Shown one piece after another: positions 26,540 to 35,427 of a stretch of DNA of 64,000 nt. The first letter of the stretch is position 1. Every line of letters begins with the position of its first letter. The notes beneath the pieces are model-generated. The model searched no databases. It was given only the letters and a program-made list of their open reading frames with translations, and was not told the origin of the DNA. Both the position numbers and the translations under genes were made by a program. The stretch covers positions 167,016 through 231,015 of the forward strand of contig FMVK01000004.1 in NCBI GenBank assembly GCA_900102065.1, read 5' to 3'. Source of the stretch: Lachnospiraceae bacterium XPB1003 (lineage in GTDB: Bacteria; Bacillota; Clostridia; Lachnospirales; Lachnospiraceae).

Positions 26540-27508
26540 ATGAGCAATCAGGGTAATGCAGAAGCCGTTAAAGGCTTGTTGTTAAAAAAACAGTCACGGA
26601 TAAATATGATCCGATCGGCACTTCCCATCATAGGGCTTGTGGCAGTATGTATCATATTTAACATATTAACAGACGGAAATATGTGGAACAGCAGAAAGCT
26701 GATACTCAATCAGGTATATGTTGTACTGATATCCACGGTAGGTGTTTTCTTTATCATGAGTATGGGCGGACTGGATTTTTCCCAGGGTTCCATAATGGGT
26801 ATTTCATCCATAGTAGTGTGTCTCCTGTCGGGAGTAAATATGTTCCTCGCCGTGATAGGCGGTATCGTGGCAGGCGCTGCGATCGGCGCTTTTAACGGAT
26901 ACTTCTACGTAAACAGAAAGATCAAATCGTTCATAGTTACCATATGTACGATGTTCTTATTCAGAGGATTCATAAAGTATATGGCATCCAATTCGCCTGT
27001 GGCTGCGAGCATGAAAGTATATGATTACGATACGACACCGATCAAGCTTGGTATCACGATACTTGTTCTGGCTGTTGGTTTCATAGCATTTCGTTTTACC
27101 AGATTCGGTATAGATCTGAAGGCCATAGGTGCAGGGGAGAAAGCGGCCAAATTTGCAGGTATCAGAACAGACAGAGTGAAGTTCCTCATATATGTTCTGG
27201 CAGGTGCGATAACAGGACTTGCAGCATTTGTTAATATCGTTAAGAACGGATCGGCTACAGCCAATGCCGGTAATCAGCTTGAGACTCAGATGCTCATCGC
27301 GCTGGTACTGGGAGGTATGCCCATATCCGGAGGTGCTAAAGTAAGATTTGAAAATGTCATAGTAGGTTCACTCCTTTATATCGTCTTAACTAACGGACTT
27401 ATAATGATGGGACTTACGCCGCAGGCAATGCAGCTGATACAGGGAATCATCTTCCTTATCTTCGTTGCCATATTTGCCGACAGACAAAGCATTTCGGTCA
27501 TCAAATAA
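26540..27508 (+). CDS. Sugar ABC transporter permease (RbsC-like), second of two
   Basis: The 322-residue protein has the same fold as the permease at 24050 but only distant sequence similarity, with signature GGLDFSQGSIMGISSIVVC and loop IGAGEKAAKFAGIRTDRVK. The ATG at 26540 lies 7 bases after AAGGAGG (26526-26532); the in-frame GTG at 26534 is too close. Two distinct permeases around one duplicated ATPase is the arrangement of YtfT/YjfF-type importers. A strong terminator closes the operon. Confidence 0.92.
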   Translation: MSNQGNAEAVKGLLLKKQSRINMIRSALPIIGLVAVCIIFNILTDGNMWNSRKLILNQVYVVLISTVGVFFIMSMGGLDFSQGSIMGISSIVVCLLSGVNMFLAVIGGIVAGAAIGAFNGYFYVNRKIKSFIVTICTMFLFRGFIKYMASNSPVAASMKVYDYDTTPIKLGITILVLAVGFIAFRFTRFGIDLKAIGAGEKAAKFAGIRTDRVKFLIYVLAGAITGLAAFVNIVKNGSATANAGNQLETQMLIALVLGGMPISGGAKVRFENVIVGSLLYIVLTNGLIMMGLTPQAMQLIQGIIFLIFVAIFADRQSISVIK

Positions 27509-27525
27509 GTCTCCAACCCCACTCC

Positions 27526-27567
27526 AAATCCCTCCATCCCATCAGCACGGGATGGGGGGATTTTTAT
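27526..27567 (+). terminator. Intrinsic terminator of the sugar ABC operon
   Basis: A 15-bp stem: AAATCCCTCCATCCC (27526-27540) with GGGATGGGGGGATTT (27549-27563), one G-U pair, then T-rich sequence. Confidence 0.88.
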
Positions 27568-27757
27568 TATTTTTTTCCGGGAAATACGGGTTTTCCCGAA
27601 AAGCCCGATAAACAGGCGCTTTTGCTGATTTTTAAGAATTAAATAAAAAAATTATATATTACGATATTTTGGTTGAAAAATGCTCGTAAGTGCAGTAAAA
27701 TCAATGTGTCAGGGTTATAGTGACCCCGAAAACTATTTGTGGAGGAGACAAAACAAA

Positions 27758-28036
27758 ATGAACAAGACAGAATTTGTTGAAGCAATCGCAAAAGAAACAG
27801 GACTTACAAAGAAGGATGCTGAAGCTGCAGTTAATGCTTACAACGCTACAGTAACCAAGGCTCTCAAGAAGGGTGACAAGGTTGCATTCGTTGGTTTCGG
27901 TACTTTCGAAGTTGGCAAGCGTGCTGCTCGTACAGGACGTAACCCTCAGACAGGTGCTACAATCAAGATCAAGGCATCTAAGGCTCCTAAGTTCAAGGCT
28001 GGTAAGGCTCTTAAGGACGCTGTAAACAAGAAATGA
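27758..28036 (+). CDS. hup: DNA-binding protein HU
   Basis: Abundant nucleoid protein that bends and compacts DNA as a dimer. The frame is open from 27680, but the ATG at 27758 follows GGAGGAG (27741-27747) and gives the canonical 92-residue protein beginning [22 protein letters not shown]. The arm region is [21 protein letters not shown], with the intercalating Pro, and the C-terminus is Lys-rich. Codon use is strongly biased, as expected for high expression. A perfect terminator follows. Confidence 0.97.
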   Translation: MNKTEFVEAIAKETGLTKKDAEAAVNAYNATVTKALKKGDKVAFVGFGTFEVGKRAARTGRNPQTGATIKIKASKAPKFKAGKALKDAVNKK

Positions 28037-28049
28037 TCTGAATAAGATT

Positions 28050-28087
28050 AAAAAAAGCTGTTACCGTTTCGGTAACAGCTTTTTTTA
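28050..28087. terminator. Bidirectional terminator between HU and the ABC binding-protein gene
   Basis: AGCTGTTACCG and CGGTAACAGCT form a perfect 11-bp stem around TTT; A6 on the left and T7 on the right let it work for both convergent genes. Confidence 0.92.
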
Positions 28088-28107
28088 GGTTATTTAAGGG
28101 AGTCCTT

Positions 28108-29034
28108 TTAGCGGACTCCGTTTTCAAGACCTTCAACGGGGAGACCGCTCAGATATTCTTCACTTAATTTCGTGAGGGTTCCGTCGGCTTCCATTTCCAG
28201 ATATACTTCCGAGAATGCTTTGGCAAGAGCTTCACCTTCGTCATTCTTTCTGAATACGCTGTAAACATAGTCGGAAGCAAGAGGTTCACCGATATGCTTT
28301 AAGCTGCCTTCCTTACCGGTTTCCTTAAGGATATTGTCAACTGTATCCCAGACGGCCAGGAATCCGTCAGAGTGACCTGCAAGCACGTTTTCGATAGAAG
28401 TCTGAGGATTTCCTTCGAAGTAGACAAACTTGATATTGTTGTCGATAAGGAACTGCTCGTAAAGCTCGCCGGCTTCACATGTGAAGGTAAGTCCTTCGTC
28501 GATAACATCCTGAACTGTTTCAGCAGGCTCGTCAGCTCTTACAACCATGTAATTGTCATTCTTGTAGTAGGGGGCATTGCTGAAGTAGAACTTTTCTTCT
28601 CTCTCATCAGAACGGTAGATCTGAGCTGCCACCATCTGAACTCTTCCGGATTCAAGGGCGGGGAGGAGAGCGGCCCATTCATAAGCTTCGAATTTTCCTT
28701 CGATGCCAAGTCTCCTGCATGCTTCGAGTGTTACTGCGACGTCGAATCCTGTGATATTTCCGTCTGCATCTACGTAGTCAAAGGGAGCCCAGTCAGGCAT
28801 GCATCCTATGACGATACTATCCGGAAGAGCGGGATCCTTTGATGTTGTATCCGTAGCCGACTCTGTGGCTGATTCAGTGGCATCAGCCTGAGTCGTATCC
28901 GTAGCTGCAGAACCGGTACCGGTTTCAGGTGCGGGCTGTGAACCGTTTTGAGTAGCGCATCCTGAGAGTAAGGACGCGGTAACTGCTGTCAAAGTAAGTC
29001 CTGTTGTGATTTTCTTGATGATCTGTGCTTTCAT
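28108..29034 (-). CDS. Amino-acid ABC transporter substrate-binding lipoprotein (cystine-type candidate)
   Basis: A lipobox ends at C26 (ASLLSGC), then a Thr/Ala/Ser-rich linker and a family 3 solute-binding domain (IVIGCMPDWAPFDYVDADGNITGFDVAVTLEACRR, ALLPALESGRVQMVAAQI, RSDEREEKFYFSNAPY). The 308-residue protein is the last gene of a minus-strand operon with a permease, an ATPase and metY. The metY neighbour suggests a sulfur-containing ligand such as cystine or methionine; this is inferred from context only. Confidence 0.88.
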   Translation of the reverse strand: MKAQIIKKITTGLTLTAVTASLLSGCATQNGSQPAPETGTGSAATDTTQADATESATESATDTTSKDPALPDSIVIGCMPDWAPFDYVDADGNITGFDVAVTLEACRRLGIEGKFEAYEWAALLPALESGRVQMVAAQIYRSDEREEKFYFSNAPYYKNDNYMVVRADEPAETVQDVIDEGLTFTCEAGELYEQFLIDNNIKFVYFEGNPQTSIENVLAGHSDGFLAVWDTVDNILKETGKEGSLKHIGEPLASDYVYSVFRKNDEGEALAKAFSEVYLEMEADGTLTKLSEEYLSGLPVEGLENGVR

Positions 29035-29067
29035 AATTTCTCCTTTTTATTATGCCTTTCGGCTGAT

Positions 29068-29823
29068 TTATGATGTTTTCCTGTTCTCTATGAGATTCAG
29101 AAATTTACAGGTTCTGATATTATGGGGATTGTAGAGTACATCTTTAGGCTTACCGTCTTCGCAGACAACACCGTTATCCATGAAGACTATGCGGTCTGCA
29201 ATATTTTTTGCAAATCCCACTTCATGTGTTACCACCAGCATGGTCACTCCTTCGGAGGCAATCTGTTCCATGACGCTGAGTACTTCGTTAACCATTTCCG
29301 GATCAAGTGCCGAAGTGGGTTCGTCAAAGAGGATGATGTCAGGATTAAGCGCCATTGCTCTGGCGATGGCAACACGCTGCTGCTGTCCGCCGGATAATGA
29401 AGAAGGGTATTGCTTTATCCTGTCTTTCATTCCGACTTTTTCAAGATAATTCTCAGCGATCTCTATGGCTTCAGCTTTTGTATGTTTTTTGCATTGAACA
29501 AGGCCCTCTGTGACATTTTGAAGGACGTTCATATGCTTGAACAGATTGTAGCCCTGGAACACCATTGCCGAACTGCTTCTGACGTGCTTTACGTCTTCCT
29601 TGGTCCAGCGTGATAGTTTAATTATCCTGTCGTTGTAATTCATTATGCCGTCGTCTGCATGTTCAAGATGGTTTATGCAGCGAAGAAGCGTGGATTTTCC
29701 GGAACCGCTGGAACCCATGATGACAACTTTTTCGCCTTTTCTGACCTGGAAATCAACTCCTTTTAATACTTCCAGATCCTTGAAGGATTTTTTCAGTCCG
29801 TATAATTCAACATATTTTCTCAT
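29068..29823 (-). CDS. Amino-acid ABC transporter ATP-binding protein (GlnQ/TcyC type)
   Basis: The 251-residue ATPase has Walker A GSSGSGKST, Q-loop VFQGYNLFKH, signature LSGGQQQRVAIARA, Walker B IILFDEPTSALDPE and the switch His in VVTHEVGFA. Its ATG shares one base with the stop of the upstream permease (TGATG), so the two are translationally coupled. It is typical of polar amino-acid importers. Confidence 0.94.
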   Translation of the reverse strand: MRKYVELYGLKKSFKDLEVLKGVDFQVRKGEKVVIMGSSGSGKSTLLRCINHLEHADDGIMNYNDRIIKLSRWTKEDVKHVRSSSAMVFQGYNLFKHMNVLQNVTEGLVQCKKHTKAEAIEIAENYLEKVGMKDRIKQYPSSLSGGQQQRVAIARAMALNPDIILFDEPTSALDPEMVNEVLSVMEQIASEGVTMLVVTHEVGFAKNIADRIVFMDNGVVCEDGKPKDVLYNPHNIRTCKFLNLIENRKTS

Positions 29824-30536
29824 CAGTTTTCACTCCTTTCGTGCCGTCTGGAGATCTTCTCAACTTTATTGAAGAGCAGCTGGAAGAGTGTGCATATCAC
29901 CCAGTAGATGATCGCTGCGGCAAGGTATGATTCAAAGTATTTGTATTCTCTTCCACCCAGTATCTTGGCTGCGGCCAGGATCTCAAGAACGGTAGCTGTA
30001 AATGCAAGGCTGGTTCCTTTAACAAGATCAACGAAATAGTTTCCAAGGTTGGGAAGCGCATTTGACAGTGCCTGTGGGAAGATGATCCTGCGGAAAGTAG
30101 TAAACTTGCTCATTCCGATGGTGTATCCGGCTTCGCTTTGTCCCTTGTCAACGGAAAGTATCGCAGCTCGCATGACTTCGGATATATATGCGCCGTAACA
30201 CAGAGAGAATACTATGTACATGAAGATAATGGCCGGTATATCATTTACGTTCATGTTCCATCCGTAGCGGTCATTGAATGTATTCAGTACCAGAGGTATA
30301 CCGTAGTAAAAAACAAGTATCTGAACCATCAAAGGGGTGCCCTTGAAAAAGGAAGTATACAGATGACTTAACGGCGAGAGTACGGGTACTTTTTCTATCT
30401 TTATCAGCGCGACTATCAATCCGATGAGACTCGCAAATACAAATGTCACAAGTGTTAATTTGATCGTGTTGGCAAATCCGTCTTTTAATATGATGAGGAT
30501 AGCCTTAAACATGAAATCCCAGTGCAATATTCCCAT
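29823..30536 (-). CDS. Amino-acid ABC transporter permease (HisM/GlnP family)
   Basis: The 237-residue protein has about five helices and the EAA loop (MRAAILSVDKGQSEAGYTIGMSKFTTFRRIIFPQA) of polar amino-acid permeases, including the FKGTPLMVQ segment in the first periplasmic loop. Its ATG starts 5 bases after the metY stop, and the AGGCAGG ribosome site lies inside the metY 3' end. It forms the membrane channel with the ATPase that follows. Confidence 0.93.
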   Translation of the reverse strand: MGILHWDFMFKAILIILKDGFANTIKLTLVTFVFASLIGLIVALIKIEKVPVLSPLSHLYTSFFKGTPLMVQILVFYYGIPLVLNTFNDRYGWNMNVNDIPAIIFMYIVFSLCYGAYISEVMRAAILSVDKGQSEAGYTIGMSKFTTFRRIIFPQALSNALPNLGNYFVDLVKGTSLAFTATVLEILAAAKILGGREYKYFESYLAAAIIYWVICTLFQLLFNKVEKISRRHERSEN

Positions 30537-30541
30537 TTATA

Positions 30542-31870
30542 TCAACCTGCCTTTTTGCTGACTTCAAAAGCAGACGCTTCAAAAGCCTGCTGTAGATCTC
30601 TGATAAGGTCATCCGGATCTTCTGTTCCGATAGATACTCTGACAGTATTGTCGGGGATCCCTGCAAGACCAAGTTCCGAGTCGGTAAGTACTCCGTGTGT
30701 TGATCTCTTAGCATTCGCGATCAGCGATTTTGAATCGCCGAGATTAAGCTGATAGCTAAAGAGTTTTACGTTTCTGCAAAGTCTGTAGACTGCTTCTTCA
30801 CCGCCTTTTATGCCGAAGGAGAATAACTGTCCGACACCCTTGGGGAAGTTCTTTTTTGCAAGCTCTCTGCTCTTATTTCCTTCAAGATAGGGGTAGCTGA
30901 CCCATTCCACATATTCGCTGTGCGTCAGGAAGTCTACTATCTTTTCAACATTTCTTACTTCCTTGTCTATACGCTCCGATATCGTCTCGAGTCCGAGAAG
31001 GAGGATGTATGCATTAAAAGGACTGAGAGCTGCACCGAAGTTAGTGAGATAATCACTTCTTACCTTTGCGCTGAAGGCATCCTTTCCGAACGCTTCAAGG
31101 TAGGAACGGTCTCTGCCGTTTAAGTCGCGGAAGGCAATATTCTTTTCCTTAAACTGGGGGAACTTGGGGCTGTCCCAGTCAAATCTTCCGGCATCCACAA
31201 CCAGCCCGCCGATGGCGGCTCCGTGTCCGCCGATTCCTTTTGTGGCCGAATAGATTACGATGTCTGCTCCGTGCTCTATAGGGTTGAAAAGGTAAGGAGT
31301 GGGGATGGTATTATCAACAACCAAAGGTATTCCGTGTTTGTGTGCAAGTTTGGAAAGATTATCGATATCGGAAACAATGGCTGTAGGGTTGCTTACGGAT
31401 TCAACATATATGAGTTTTGTATCCTCAGTGATCTTTGCTTCAAATTCATCTATGCTTGCGTAGTTGTTTACTTTATCTACATGAAGACCGTATTTGGGAA
31501 AGATGGAATCCAGACTGTGGACGATACCTCCGTAAAGCTGTTCGGTGGTAAGCATTCGGCCACCGCCCTCGCTAAGTGAAAGTATCGCGTAAGTGATGGC
31601 TGCAACACCTGAGCCTACGGCTACCGCATTCTTTGCTTTGTCGAGAGCTGCGATCCTGTCTTCCAGGACTTTGACCGTTGGGTTGGAGCATCTGCTGTAA
31701 ACATGACCGTCTGCTACTCCGGCTGCGATATTGTCATAATTCTCGGCGCTTCCTACTGCGTAGGATACGGTTTCATAAATGGGAACCGCCGATGAAAAGT
31801 TATGATCTGCGGGATCATATCCGGCTCTGAGTTTTAATGTATCAAAACCAAAATCTTCAAGAGTACTCAT
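30542..31870 (-). CDS. O-acetylhomoserine sulfhydrylase-type PLP enzyme (first copy)
   Basis: Cys/Met-metabolism PLP enzyme, probably making homocysteine from O-acetylhomoserine and sulfide, or acting in related gamma-replacement or elimination. The 442 residues include YSRCSNPT, VVDNTIPTPY and the PLP lysine K211 in IYSATKGIGGHGAAIGG, and the C-terminal Arg region NTVRVSIGTEDPDDLI. It leads an operon with an amino-acid importer (permease 5 bases downstream). AAAGGAG precedes the ATG. It differs clearly from the second copy at 47887. The neighbouring importer makes a catabolic role on imported sulfur amino acids possible. Confidence 0.87.
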   Translation of the reverse strand: MSTLEDFGFDTLKLRAGYDPADHNFSSAVPIYETVSYAVGSAENYDNIAAGVADGHVYSRCSNPTVKVLEDRIAALDKAKNAVAVGSGVAAITYAILSLSEGGGRMLTTEQLYGGIVHSLDSIFPKYGLHVDKVNNYASIDEFEAKITEDTKLIYVESVSNPTAIVSDIDNLSKLAHKHGIPLVVDNTIPTPYLFNPIEHGADIVIYSATKGIGGHGAAIGGLVVDAGRFDWDSPKFPQFKEKNIAFRDLNGRDRSYLEAFGKDAFSAKVRSDYLTNFGAALSPFNAYILLLGLETISERIDKEVRNVEKIVDFLTHSEYVEWVSYPYLEGNKSRELAKKNFPKGVGQLFSFGIKGGEEAVYRLCRNVKLFSYQLNLGDSKSLIANAKRSTHGVLTDSELGLAGIPDNTVRVSIGTEDPDDLIRDLQQAFEASAFEVSKKAG

Positions 31871-32133
31871 TGTTTATTCTCCTTTATGAATGATGTTTAC
31901 GATTAATTTTTTTGTGCTGTAAAATCATGGTTGAAAAGTATCATAGATAGATTTGGAGCGGAAATATGTTATATGAATAATGGCTCTAAATTATATTTAT
32001 GATAAAAAACGATGAGGTGAAAACCCAATGTTTTAGCGTGTTTCAGGCAACAAAGCAGGTTGGCATATAAGTCAAAAATATGTAAGAATATAGGGAAAGC
32101 GAATAGCTTGAAGTATTGATCGGAGAATAAAGT

Positions 32134-32811
32134 ATGATCATAAAACAGATAATAGCTGACAGACAGGTGGGAGTTTATCCGTCGGATGATTCTGATGCGC
32201 CTGTGATCTATATAAATGAATATAATGAAAGCGGAGAAGAATTATTACAGCTCTGCAATGATCAGGGAGTTTTGAAGTTCCATCTGGTAACCGTATCGGA
32301 TCTTGACTGGAATAACGATCTCTCGCCCTGGCCTTGCGGACCTGTTGTGATGAAGGATCAGAAATTCGGAGGCAGAGCAGAGGAATATATGAAGATCTTC
32401 GGATCGAAGATCATGCCATATGCGGAAGGAGAATTGGGGATCGTACCTTCAAGAAGGATACTTGCAGGTTATTCCATGGCGGGACTCTTTGCACTGTATG
32501 CAGGCTTTATATCTGACAGATTTGATGACCTTGTATGTGTGTCAGGTTCAGTATGGTTTCCGGGTTTCAGAGATTTCTTTATTGATAATGAGTTCAGGAA
32601 GAAGCCTCGGAAAATATATTTCTCTCTTGGGGATAAGGAATCGAAAACAAGAAATCCCGTGCTTCAGACAACAGATGCTGTAATGCGGGAGCTGTCTGAT
32701 GATTGCACGGGACGTGGTATTAAATCTTTATTTGAGCTAAACCCCGGTAACCATTTCAAAGATTATGCATTTAGAATGGCTAAGGGGATCGAATGGATCA
32801 TGAGATCATGA
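32134..32811 (+). CDS. Alpha/beta hydrolase, IroE/Fes-like esterase family
   Basis: The 225-residue cytoplasmic protein has the nucleophile elbow GYSMAG (about residues 111-116), a strand-helix pattern after it (LFALYAGFISDRFDDLVCVSGSVWFPGF), and a late His in NPGNHFKDYAFR; the acid is probably in the YFSLGDKESK segment. The pattern matches siderophore-esterase-like hydrolases. A CGGAG site precedes the ATG. It is convergent with another esterase, separated by 2 bases, and no siderophore genes are nearby, so the substrate is open. Confidence 0.75.
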   Translation: MIIKQIIADRQVGVYPSDDSDAPVIYINEYNESGEELLQLCNDQGVLKFHLVTVSDLDWNNDLSPWPCGPVVMKDQKFGGRAEEYMKIFGSKIMPYAEGELGIVPSRRILAGYSMAGLFALYAGFISDRFDDLVCVSGSVWFPGFRDFFIDNEFRKKPRKIYFSLGDKESKTRNPVLQTTDAVMRELSDDCTGRGIKSLFELNPGNHFKDYAFRMAKGIEWIMRS

Positions 32812-32813
32812 CC

Positions 32814-33818
32814 TTATGAATTAGAAGGAAGACTCTTCCAGAAGTCGATTGCTCTCTCTATCCAACCGTCTGCAGCGGAACCTTTTCCTGCGGAAAATCC
32901 GTGGCCGGTTCCGGGCACTGTCTCATAATGATGGCGAATACCCTTTGCTTCAAGAGCCTTATGAAGATCTTCCGTTCCTTTGGGATCTACCAGATCGTCA
33001 GCCTCTCCGTGTATCAGGAATGTGGGCGGGTAATTATCGCAATTCTTTATCGCATTGAATTCTTCTAAAGATTCTCTGGTGAATCCGTTTCCACCGATCC
33101 TTTGAAGCATAACATATGAGAGGTTCTGTTCATAAGCGTCTCCGCTTGCTTTATATTCATCATATAAGATATCTGTGCTGATAACGGGGTAGATCAGGAA
33201 TAAAGCTTCGGGAGACGGAATATCATAATTCCTGAATCCGCGATTACTGCTTCCGAATACGGAAGTGGCATGTGCACCGGCAGAGAAGCCGCACACGGTA
33301 TAACTGTTTTTATTAACCGGGAAATCGTGAGCAGTTATAAATTTTACAGCCGCAGCGATATCGTCAACGGGATCGGGAAGAAGTCCGGGAACATTAACCC
33401 TGTAGCTTAAAACGAAAGCGTTGATATCTTTTTTGTTGAATTCCATAGCCGATTCAAAACCTTCTGTCCAGGACCAAACCTGAACATAAGCACCGCCGGG
33501 AACGAGAAGAACGTAAGGTGCATCCTTCTTACCCGGGAAAAAGAATAAGCGGACATCACCCTTGGAAGGAGTCTCGCGGATATCTTCCTCGCTGTAGATC
33601 TTATAATCTCTGTCGCATCCCGCGTCATGGGCATCTTCAAGAGACTGAAGAGCCTGCAGGATGAGGCGGCCGTTTTCAAATGCCATACCGCCAAGAGTCA
33701 TGGCATCGTAATCCGGCATGGTGTCCCCGTTAACAAATATGTATTTCGAAATCTTATCCTGATAACTGCTTGCTGCAGCCAGTTCCTTAAATGTCATACT
33801 GGAATTGAGAGTACTCAT
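32814..33818 (-). CDS. Alpha/beta hydrolase (BD-FAE/hormone-sensitive-lipase-like esterase)
   Basis: The 334-residue protein has the oxyanion segment LVPGGAYVQVWSWTEG (HGG type with Pro for His), the nucleophile Ser in VCGFSAGAHATS, the acid Asp in HGEADDLVDPKGT and the catalytic His in PGTGHGFS. This family often deacetylates plant polysaccharide or small esters, which would suit a fibre-degrading bacterium, but the substrate is inferred. Start at ATG 33818 has a GGAGG site. There is no signal peptide, so it is cytoplasmic. Confidence 0.82.
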   Translation of the reverse strand: MSTLNSSMTFKELAAASSYQDKISKYIFVNGDTMPDYDAMTLGGMAFENGRLILQALQSLEDAHDAGCDRDYKIYSEEDIRETPSKGDVRLFFFPGKKDAPYVLLVPGGAYVQVWSWTEGFESAMEFNKKDINAFVLSYRVNVPGLLPDPVDDIAAAVKFITAHDFPVNKNSYTVCGFSAGAHATSVFGSSNRGFRNYDIPSPEALFLIYPVISTDILYDEYKASGDAYEQNLSYVMLQRIGGNGFTRESLEEFNAIKNCDNYPPTFLIHGEADDLVDPKGTEDLHKALEAKGIRHHYETVPGTGHGFSAGKGSAADGWIERAIDFWKSLPSNS

Positions 33819-33944
33819 CTTTAACCTCCGTGTATAGTTATCATATGCTTGAGCTGATATGATTTAAGCATCGATGTTAATGATTATAACTCTTCGGGGT
33901 ACTATAATAAAGAAGGTTATAGAATTTAAGGAGGTAAAAGCAAC

Positions 33945-34538
33945 ATGAAAAATATAAGATTTTACGAAGCTGAGAAGTACAAGACTGCGGAATATGAGAT
34001 GGTTGAAAAGAATATTTATAAAACCTTTGAAGTAAATGAGGATGATGAAGATTCACTGGCATTACAAGGTGTCAGTGATAAAGGATTTGCAGATAGTCTC
34101 AAAAAGAAAGAAGGGTGGAAGCAGGGAACAGGCGACTTCCTGGAAACTATGCTTGTCCTTACGTACGAGGGTAAAACGTATTACAGGGATATGGATAATG
34201 TTGACACCGAGGATGATGTGGTTTTCGAGAATATGAATGATCCCGAGAATCCTAACGAGATCTTTGTTACTTCGATCGTGTTTGAAGCGGAACCGGAATT
34301 AGGTGAAAATGAGCCGTCTGATGAAATGATATCCCAGTATCCTCTGGAGGATATCCTGGATGAGTATTATGTTTATGTAAGTGATGATTATCCGGAAAAA
34401 AACGCTTCCGATAAGGTGAATTCATATATAGAATTTGCAAGCGAAGATATCGAGGATATCAGAAAGTTATTAGGCATACTTGGAAAGCATGTTTATAATA
34501 AGCCAGAAGGCGAGTATGTGATGCTTAAGGTGGAATAA
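33945..34538 (+). CDS. Acidic hypothetical protein (197 aa)
   Basis: It has a strong AAGGAGG site before the ATG. The protein is very acidic (many Asp/Glu runs such as NEDDEDS and NVDTEDDVVFEN), has no signal or membrane segment, and shows a beta-rich first half and a helical end (YIEFASEDIEDIRKLLGILGKHV). I do not recognise it. The next gene is 29 bases away and resembles a CdiI-type immunity protein; acidic small proteins in such settings can be immunity proteins, but nothing here proves that. Confidence 0.6.
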   Translation: MKNIRFYEAEKYKTAEYEMVEKNIYKTFEVNEDDEDSLALQGVSDKGFADSLKKKEGWKQGTGDFLETMLVLTYEGKTYYRDMDNVDTEDDVVFENMNDPENPNEIFVTSIVFEAEPELGENEPSDEMISQYPLEDILDEYYVYVSDDYPEKNASDKVNSYIEFASEDIEDIRKLLGILGKHVYNKPEGEYVMLKVE

Positions 34539-34567
34539 GTTGTTAATGGCCCCCGAGGGGCGGGGAT

Positions 34568-35011
34568 ATGGAAGTTATGGCAATTAAATCAATAACAACA
34601 GCAGATGTAATGCTTAAAACCGGACGCGATCTGCTTCCAAAAAGTGCTATAGAGGACTTTTTGGAAATCAGATCTATCAATTACAGAAACATACTGGATA
34701 AGACTTTGGCGGAATATACCATTGCAGAATGGCTGGTCTGCCTCAAAGAAAAAGTTCTTTTGGAATCATGCCTTCCGTATATTTCGCAAAAGATCGATAT
34801 TGATCCGCTGACTCCCGGTTTTTTCTATAAAGGAGAAATGCTGTATGATGTGACCGGGATTGATAAACTATTTTGGGAAAAACACCGGGACTGGTTTGAA
34901 TATTTCAGGATAAAAATACAAATGGTGCTTAATATGATCGAGAACGATCCGGGGATTATAGAGATCCGCCACGAATATATTGCAGCATATAGAAAATTTA
35001 CAAAAGACTAA
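34568..35011 (+). CDS. Possible CdiI-type immunity protein (147 aa)
   Basis: The cytoplasmic helical protein shows LAEYTIAEWLVCLKEKVLLE, then LPYISQKIDIDPLTPGFFYKGEMLYDVTGI ending in a Trp region. This order (leucine-rich helices, then DP and a Y-x-G-E-x-L motif) resembles the contact-dependent-growth-inhibition immunity family (CdiI_2), though I judge it by eye only. No toxin gene is nearby. The ATG at 34568 lies after GGGGCGGGG, partly paired with an upstream CCCC in a small hairpin; an in-frame ATG at 34577 is the alternative. Confidence 0.5.
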   Translation: MEVMAIKSITTADVMLKTGRDLLPKSAIEDFLEIRSINYRNILDKTLAEYTIAEWLVCLKEKVLLESCLPYISQKIDIDPLTPGFFYKGEMLYDVTGIDKLFWEKHRDWFEYFRIKIQMVLNMIENDPGIIEIRHEYIAAYRKFTKD

Positions 35012-35035
35012 CAGATTAACCGGAGGGATCATTCT

Positions 35036-35355
35036 ATGCAGACAGATAATAGTGAAATAAAAAAGAAAACCATCAAGACCATGAAAGGGAAAAAGGCTTT
35101 TTTTTATCTTTCCCGCTGCAGCTATATATCTCGCTATGAAGGATGTTGATGCGGATATGGCATATGCTGTAATGAAGAAGATCATGGCAGAGAAATCAAC
35201 CAAAACGGGACAGAATATAGCAAAAGCTGAACATTCTTTTTTGTGAGAATGATATTCATGCATACGGTAATCTTCCGGGACTTAAATTCAGCAGAACAAA
35301 AACTATCGGAGCAGGAGATGAACTGTGTGATTTCAAGATGGAATTGGTGAAATGA
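35036..35355 (+). pseudogene. Broken gene resembling 2-amino-thiazoline-4-carboxylate hydrolase
   Basis: ATG 35036 follows CGGAGGG and reads MQTDNSEIKKKTIKTMKGKK, then stops after 37 codons. Shifting frame at about 35110 gives PAAAIYLAMKDVDADMAYAV, MKKIMAEKSTKTGQNIAKA and a stop; another shift at about 35246 gives ENDIHAYGNLPGLKFSRTKT and GAGDELCDFKMEL. The N- and C-terminal pieces fit the L-2-amino-thiazoline-4-carboxylic acid hydrolase-like family (about 200 aa), with the middle deleted. An intact member would open the thiazoline ring to give cysteine. A terminator follows at once. Confidence 0.6.
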
Positions 35356-35389
35356 AATCTTAGATGACAAGACATGGCTGAGATAAAAC

Positions 35390-35423
35390 TCCGCAACCTG
35401 TTCGCAGGATTGCGGTTTTTTGT
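35390..35423 (+). terminator. Intrinsic terminator after the broken hydrolase gene
   Basis: CCGCAACCTG and CAGGATTGCGG pair (one bulge) around TTCG, followed by six T. Confidence 0.8.
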
Positions 35424-35427
35424 TAAA

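Noticed and set aside
27680..27757. 26-residue N-terminal extension of HU
   Set aside because: HU proteins start at MNKTEF; the strong GGAGGAG lies just before ATG 27758.
31871..32133. Regulatory RNA upstream of the first metY
   Set aside because: AT-rich with a good ribosome site near 31880 but no riboswitch core, leader ORF or terminator; only a half-site CATAGATA was seen.
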